Origin: Methanobacteriota archaeon | GTDB taxonomy: Archaea > Thermoplasmatota > Poseidoniia > Poseidoniales > Poseidoniaceae | NCBI GenBank assembly: GCA_002727515.1 | Contig: PBXF01000053.1 | Location: forward strand, 1-7,566 | Direction of reading: 5' to 3' | DNA: 7,566 bases | Shown: piece after piece, positions 1 to 6,000 of the stretch | Position numbering within the stretch: position 1 is the first letter of the stretch | Layout: each line of letters opens with the position of its first letter | Position numbers and translations under genes: made by a program | Notes under the pieces: model-generated | Databases searched by the model: none | Told to the model about the DNA's origin: nothing | Seen by the model: only the letters and a program-made list of their open reading frames with translations

Positions 1-99
1 GGCTTCCTTAGCAGCCTTCTCTTCAGCAGCCTTGGCTTCCTTAGCAGCCTTCTCTTCAGCAGCCTTGGCTTCCTTGGCAGCCTTCTCTTCGGCTTTTTT
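1..99 (-). repeat. 33-bp tandem repeat coding an 11-residue coiled-coil motif
   Basis: Three 33-bp units at 1-33, 34-66 and 67-99. The first two are identical at the DNA level; the third differs at six bases. They encode KAAEEKAAKEA (KKAEEKAAKEA in the third). Eleven-residue periodicity with Ala at packing positions and Lys/Glu elsewhere fits a single alpha helix or a hendecad coiled coil. The array continues past position 1, so neither its copy number nor the C-terminus of the protein is known. Exact DNA identity points to recent expansion by slippage. Confidence 0.9.
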
Positions 100-3000
100 A
101 GCAGCTTTGTCAGCTTGTTCGTCATTCTCATTAGATAGATTAACAATTCCGTCATCTTTCAAGTCTTCAAAGGTTGAATCAACTGGACGGCCTGTCGCTT
201 CAGCAACAACTTTAGCCTTCTCATAGAGTTCTTTATCTTCCTTCTTTAGACCTGCTTCGATTTTCTTTTGCTCTTTGACATATTCAGGGTCAGGTTTAAC
301 CTTAACATCCCAAACAAAGTATACAGAGTTTCTACCAACCTTGATTGCACCTTGGTATTCACCACCGGCCAGAGTAGGCTCGAAACTATCATCAAACATC
401 AATTTGAACTTCATGACACCTTCATCATCTGCTTCAATCATTCTTACGCCTTCATCACTTCCGGATTGATCTTGCATTGTGAATCTACGACCATTTTCAT
501 CATCTTGGAAATCAATCGACTTAATCTTCAAGTTAGGTGTAATGTTGTTAATGGTTATGACTTCCTTACTGACTATGGTTCCTCCAGCCTTAACTGTCTT
601 TGCTGGCTTGAGAACAAATGGATTCTCCTCAGTACCTTCTCCTTCTGAAAGTTTAGGCTTCGAAGTAGTATTCTCTGGTTCAGCGTCTTGGTAAGTAGAT
701 CTCTTACGACCAATCAACAGTAGCAGCAATAGAAGTAGAAGAAGAGGTAAGCAACATAATAGTAAGTAGTTGAAATCTGAATCATCGGTCTTGTCGCTAG
801 CTGAATCCTCTATTACACAATCTCCATTTTCATCAACCTTAGCAACATCGTTAACATCACTTGAACTGCTTCCACACTTTTCTTCAAGGTCGTCTAATAG
901 ACCATCTCCATCATCATCGTCGTCAACTTCGAGTCCAGTTACAGACGGTCCATCTGGCAATCCGTCGTTATCGGTATCTGCAAGTATAGCCATTGAGAAA
1001 TTGAACATCACACCTGTTTGACTATTGTTAGCAAAAACAGTGTAATTGGTCATCGGCGAAGTCTCAGTTGGAATTCCAGTTATGATTCCAGTTTCACCAG
1101 AACGTGCCATACTTCCACTAAACTCTAATCCAGCCGGAAGTGCAGGAATAATTGACCAAGTACCAGATTCCATACCTGTCAAGTTAGGTAGAATAATGAA
1201 GTCAGTTTGATTGATAACTGCTTCGAAGACATTGGCTTCAACACCATTCTTAGCATATCCTAGAATCTTGGTGTCGAGTGCATCACAAATTCCATCAACA
1301 TCGCCATCGAGTGGTACACTTGTTCCATTCATAGAGATAGTACCACAGGCGGCTTCTTCTTCATCAGACCATCCATCATTATCATCATCGGTGTCAAGAG
1401 TCAAATTAGTTTCAATTCCTTCAACGATTTCATCTGGTTGTCCATCTCCATCGGAATCTTCCCATGCCGAAGGATCGTTAGGGAATGCATCTGGGCCTGC
1501 AGTACAAATGCTTGCATTTGGTGTTGCAGGACCATCACAGACTCCATCGCCATCTGAGTCAGGGTTTGCAGGGTCGGTGCCTGTATCTGTGGTTGAATTA
1601 TAGATTCCAGTTTCGGTTTCAAAGATGTTATCGATTCCATCGCCATCTTTGTCGTCATCTAGTGCATCACAAATACCATCGCCGTCTATGTCAAGAGGTA
1701 TCGAGTTAGCATCTTGCGATTCAGTCATACAATCAGTTTCATCAATATCCGAGAAACCGTCTTCATCATCATCAAGATCTTCAGAAAGATCACCAATGTA
1801 ACCATCTGGCAGAGAGTCTGGTAGTCCGTCGCCATCTGAGTCTTCAAGAACCTCAAGTTGAATCATGAAACTGTCATTAAACAAACTTGAGTTGGAATAA
1901 ATCGTGAAGTTAGTTAATTCCATTGGCTCTGTTGGAGTACCTGAAATTGTTCCATCTGTTTCGTTGATAGACATTCCTTCAGGTAACTCTGGATGAATCT
2001 CGAAGGTAGAACCGCTGATTATGGAAGGTGGTGTAATCGGTGTCACTAAACTACCATTAACGAGGTATATCGGTCCAGTGGCTTCATACACTGTTTCTTC
2101 AACAGTGATGTTCAAGTTCACATACATTACTCCATCATCATTTGTTGCTGTTACTGTATACTGAGTACGACTGGTTAGTTCTGTAGGCATACCACTTAGA
2201 TGTCCAGTGGTGTTGTTAAAGTAAAGGCCTGGTGATAACTCTGGAGTAATACTCCACTCCGTGACTAGTCCACCAGTGGAAATTGGGTATTGGTTCAATA
2301 TACTGGAATTACTTAGCAAGGTAATATCATTAGGAATATAGAAAATCACTGGTTCATTCGTTTGGATTGTTATGTTAATGAATGATGTTACAATTCCACC
2401 TGTATTTGTTCCATTGATTACAAACATTGTTCGATTGAATATCTCTGTTGGGGTTCCACTGATTACACCAGTTGATGTATCAAAAGCAAGTCCTTCAGGC
2501 AGACTTGGTTCTATTGACCAACTAATTATTTCACCAGAACCTGAAATGGTTGGTGATAATGGTAGAATGCCACTGATAGTGTTATTTGTTAACATTAGTT
2601 CGCTTGGTGAATAACTTATGTTCGGTATCTCATCAACGATTGTGATGTTAATGTAAGTAGTTACTGAACCACCTGTGTTTGTTCCAACAATAGTGTACAT
2701 GTTGCGAGTTAGTAATTCTGACGGTGTTCCACTGATTGTACCTGTAGCATTATCAAATACAAGTCCTGCTGGTAAGTCAGGAGTAATTGCCCATGAAACA
2801 ATTGCACCATCACCAGTAACTGTTGGCAGTAGCGGTAGAACACTGCTGACAGTATTATTATCCAAATTCAAATCATCTGGAGAATAAATAACGCTAGGGA
2901 TTTGGTCAATGATTGTGATGTTGATATACGCATTTGCAGAACCACCTGTATTTGTTCCAGTTATCATGAACATACTTCGAGGCAATAATTCAGCAGGAGT

Positions 3001-6000
3001 TCCAGTTATGACACCAGTTGAATTATCGAAGTATAGTCCTGCAGGTAGGCTTGGACTAATTGTCCAAGATACTACTGCCCCTGAACCGTTAACGGTAGGC
3101 GTAAGCGGTAAATCAGCACTAACAGTATTGTTAATTAAATTCAATTCATTTACGGAAATGTAAATCTCTGGAATTATGTCAATTACTGTTATTGTCACGT
3201 TCGTAGTATCACTACCACCAGAATTGGTTGCAGTTACAGTATAAGTGGTTGATGCATCGATTACTGTTGGGGTTCCTGAAATCTCACCAGTTGCATTATC
3301 AAAGACTAGACCTGCTGGCAGAGCAGGTGAAATAGACCATGATTCAACAACACCACCACTAAATGATGGAGTAACCGAGGTCATCGCAGAGTCTTTTGTC
3401 AAAGTAAACGGCGTTCCACTGTAAATTATCGTTGATGGTGCAACATCATTTACGGCAAGAGTGATCGTAACTGTATCGCTTCCACCTGTGTTGGTTGCCG
3501 TAATTGTATAGTTAGCAGATGGTGTAATAGATGTTGGAGTTCCTGAAATTTCACCGGTTGAAGTATTGAATACTAGACCTGCTGGAAGCGCTGGAGAAAT
3601 CGACCAAGAATCTACAGAACCGCCTTGTGAAGCCGGTGTATCTGCTACCATGGTAGTTCCTTTGGTCAGTGTAAACGGACTTCCGCTGTAAACTATTGAT
3701 GATGGAACTTGGTCGTTAATCGTAATAGTAACTGTTGCAGTTGCACTGCCACCTGAATTGTTGGCGGTAATAGTGTATGTTGCCGAAGGTGAAGTCACTG
3801 TTGGAGTTCCTGAAATCTCACCAGTGTTATTATCGAGTGAAAGACCTGCTGGAAGTGCTGGAGTAATCGACCAAGACACAACTGCTCCACCGCTTAATGT
3901 AGGTGTCGCAGCAGTCATCGCTGTTCCATTAGTCAGTGTAAACGGACTTCCGCTGTAACTTAGTGAGAATGGTGGAATATCGTTGACTTGAATTGTCACT
4001 GTAGTATTACCACTACCTCCAGCATTGGTTGCTGTAACTGTGTAAATTGTCGAAGGAGATAGAACCGTTGGAGTTCCACCGATTGCACCTGAAGTAGTGT
4101 TTATTGACAGACCAGTTGGAAGTGCTGGCGATATAGACCATGAAACAACTGCTCCACCGGCTGAAGTTGGTATTACATCCGACAGAGAGGCACCCTTGGT
4201 CAAGATGAACGAATTCGGTGTGTAAGTAATCGAAGTTGGAATCGCATCGTTTACTATAATTGAAACTGTACCTTGAGTTGCTCCACCAGAGTTACTTGCT
4301 ATAACTGTGTAAATACCTACAGAAGTAATTGCAGTTGGTGTTCCTGAAATTTCACCAGTTGCGGTATCAAAGATTAGACCTGCTGGGAGGCTTGGATTAA
4401 TTTGCCAAAGAGTTACTGCTCCACCAGTAGAAGTTGGAATAACTGGAGTCATAGCAGAGTCCTTTGCTAGAGATATCACATTCGGCGGATAGGCAATTGA
4501 GGTTGGTGGAATATCATTAATTTGGATTGTTAATGTTGTATTACCACTGCCGCCAGCATTGATTGCAGTTATTACGAAATTGGTAGCTGTAATTATTGCT
4601 GTTGGAGTTCCGCTGATCTCACCAGTCGAGGTGTTAAAGAATAGACCGCCTGGAAGTGCTGGAGAAATTGACCAAATTGAAGCAACTCCGCCAGTCGATG
4701 TCGGTGTAGCATTAGTCATCGCAGTTCCTTTAGTCAAGATGTAGGAGTTTGGAGAGTATGTGATTGAAGGAGGTGCATCATTGACAATGATAGTCAAAGT
4801 AGTTGTTACACTTCCTCCAGTGTTATTCGCAGTAACAGTGTAGGTGTTGTATGGAGTAATCGCAGTTGGGGTTCCAGAAATCTCTCCAGTTGATGTATCT
4901 AATACAAGGCCTACAGGTAGATTCGGCGAAACAGACCAGGAAACAACAGCGCCACCGGTGGAATTAGGTGTTACAGGAATCATTGCGGAATCTTTGGATA
5001 AACTGAATGAATTAGGTGTATAAGTAATTGAAGAAGGTGCAATGTCGTCAACCTGAATTGTAATTGTTCCAGTTCCACTACCTCCTGAATTGAAAGCAGT
5101 TACAGTGAAAGTAGTAGCAGGAGTGATTACAGTTGGAGTTCCAGAAATTTCTCCTGTAGAATTATCAAATGTAAGACCAGCAGGTAGAGTTGGTGAAATA
5201 GACCAAGATTCAACCGCACCGCCTACTGAAGTAGGAGTAACTGGAGACATCGTAGAGTCTTTTGTCAATGTAACCGGACTTCCACTGTAAGTAATGGCGG
5301 ACGGCGGAATGTCGTTGATCACTATGGTGATGACTACAGACGCAGTACCTCCAGAGTTATTTGCAGTAACAGTGTAAGTTGAGGAAGTCATAATAACTGA
5401 AGGAGTTCCAGAAATCTCACCATTAGAAGTATTAAAGTTAAGACCGTTTGGTAGTGCTGGAGTAATCGACCAAGAAACAACTGCACCACCACTAAATGTT
5501 GGAACATCTGGAGTCATTGTAGTTCCCTTGGAAAGTGTGTATGGATCTCCACCATATGCAATAGAACTTGGAGACGCATCATTGACAGTTATTTGTATAG
5601 TTGTAGAAGAATTTCCACCCGTATTAAACGCGAATACAGTGTATGTGACAGCAGTAGATATCACAGTTGGTGTACCACTTATCTCACCAGTTGCTGTATC
5701 AAAGTTAAGACCTGTTGGGAGTGATGGTGTGATAGACCAAGAGGTTATCGTACCACCATTAGCAGTTGGAGTATCTGCTGTCATTGCAACTCCTTTAGTT
5801 AGAGTAAATGGAGTTCCACTGTAACTGATTGAATAAGGTGCTAAATCATTTACTTGAATAGTTACTGTAGTTGAACCAGTTCCTCCAGCGTTAGTTGCTG
5901 TAACTGTGTAAAGTGTTGATGGGGAAACTGTAGTCGGAGTTCCACCAATTGTACCTGTCGATAGATTGAATGTCAGACCTGCTGGAAGCGATGGCGATAT

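Noticed and set aside
268..648. Open frame of 126 codons on the plus strand
   Set aside because: It lies antisense to the cytoplasmic domain of the minus-strand gene. Its translation has no recognisable domain or composition.
1401..1658. Minus-strand open frame of 85 codons rich in Met and Gln
   Set aside because: It is out of frame with the giant gene and overlaps the acidic modules. Its odd composition comes from shifted reading of the GAT/GGA-rich Asp-Gly repeats.
1273..1842. Dockerin or EF-hand identity for the Asp-rich modules
   Set aside because: The loops are DxDxDG but lack the flanking helices and the paired 22-residue layout of dockerins. The thrombospondin type-3-like description fits better.
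5695..5730. LPTG-like sequence as a sortase signal
   Set aside because: LPTGL is part of the conserved LPxGL turn of the Ig unit, lies far from the anchor, and is not LPXTG.
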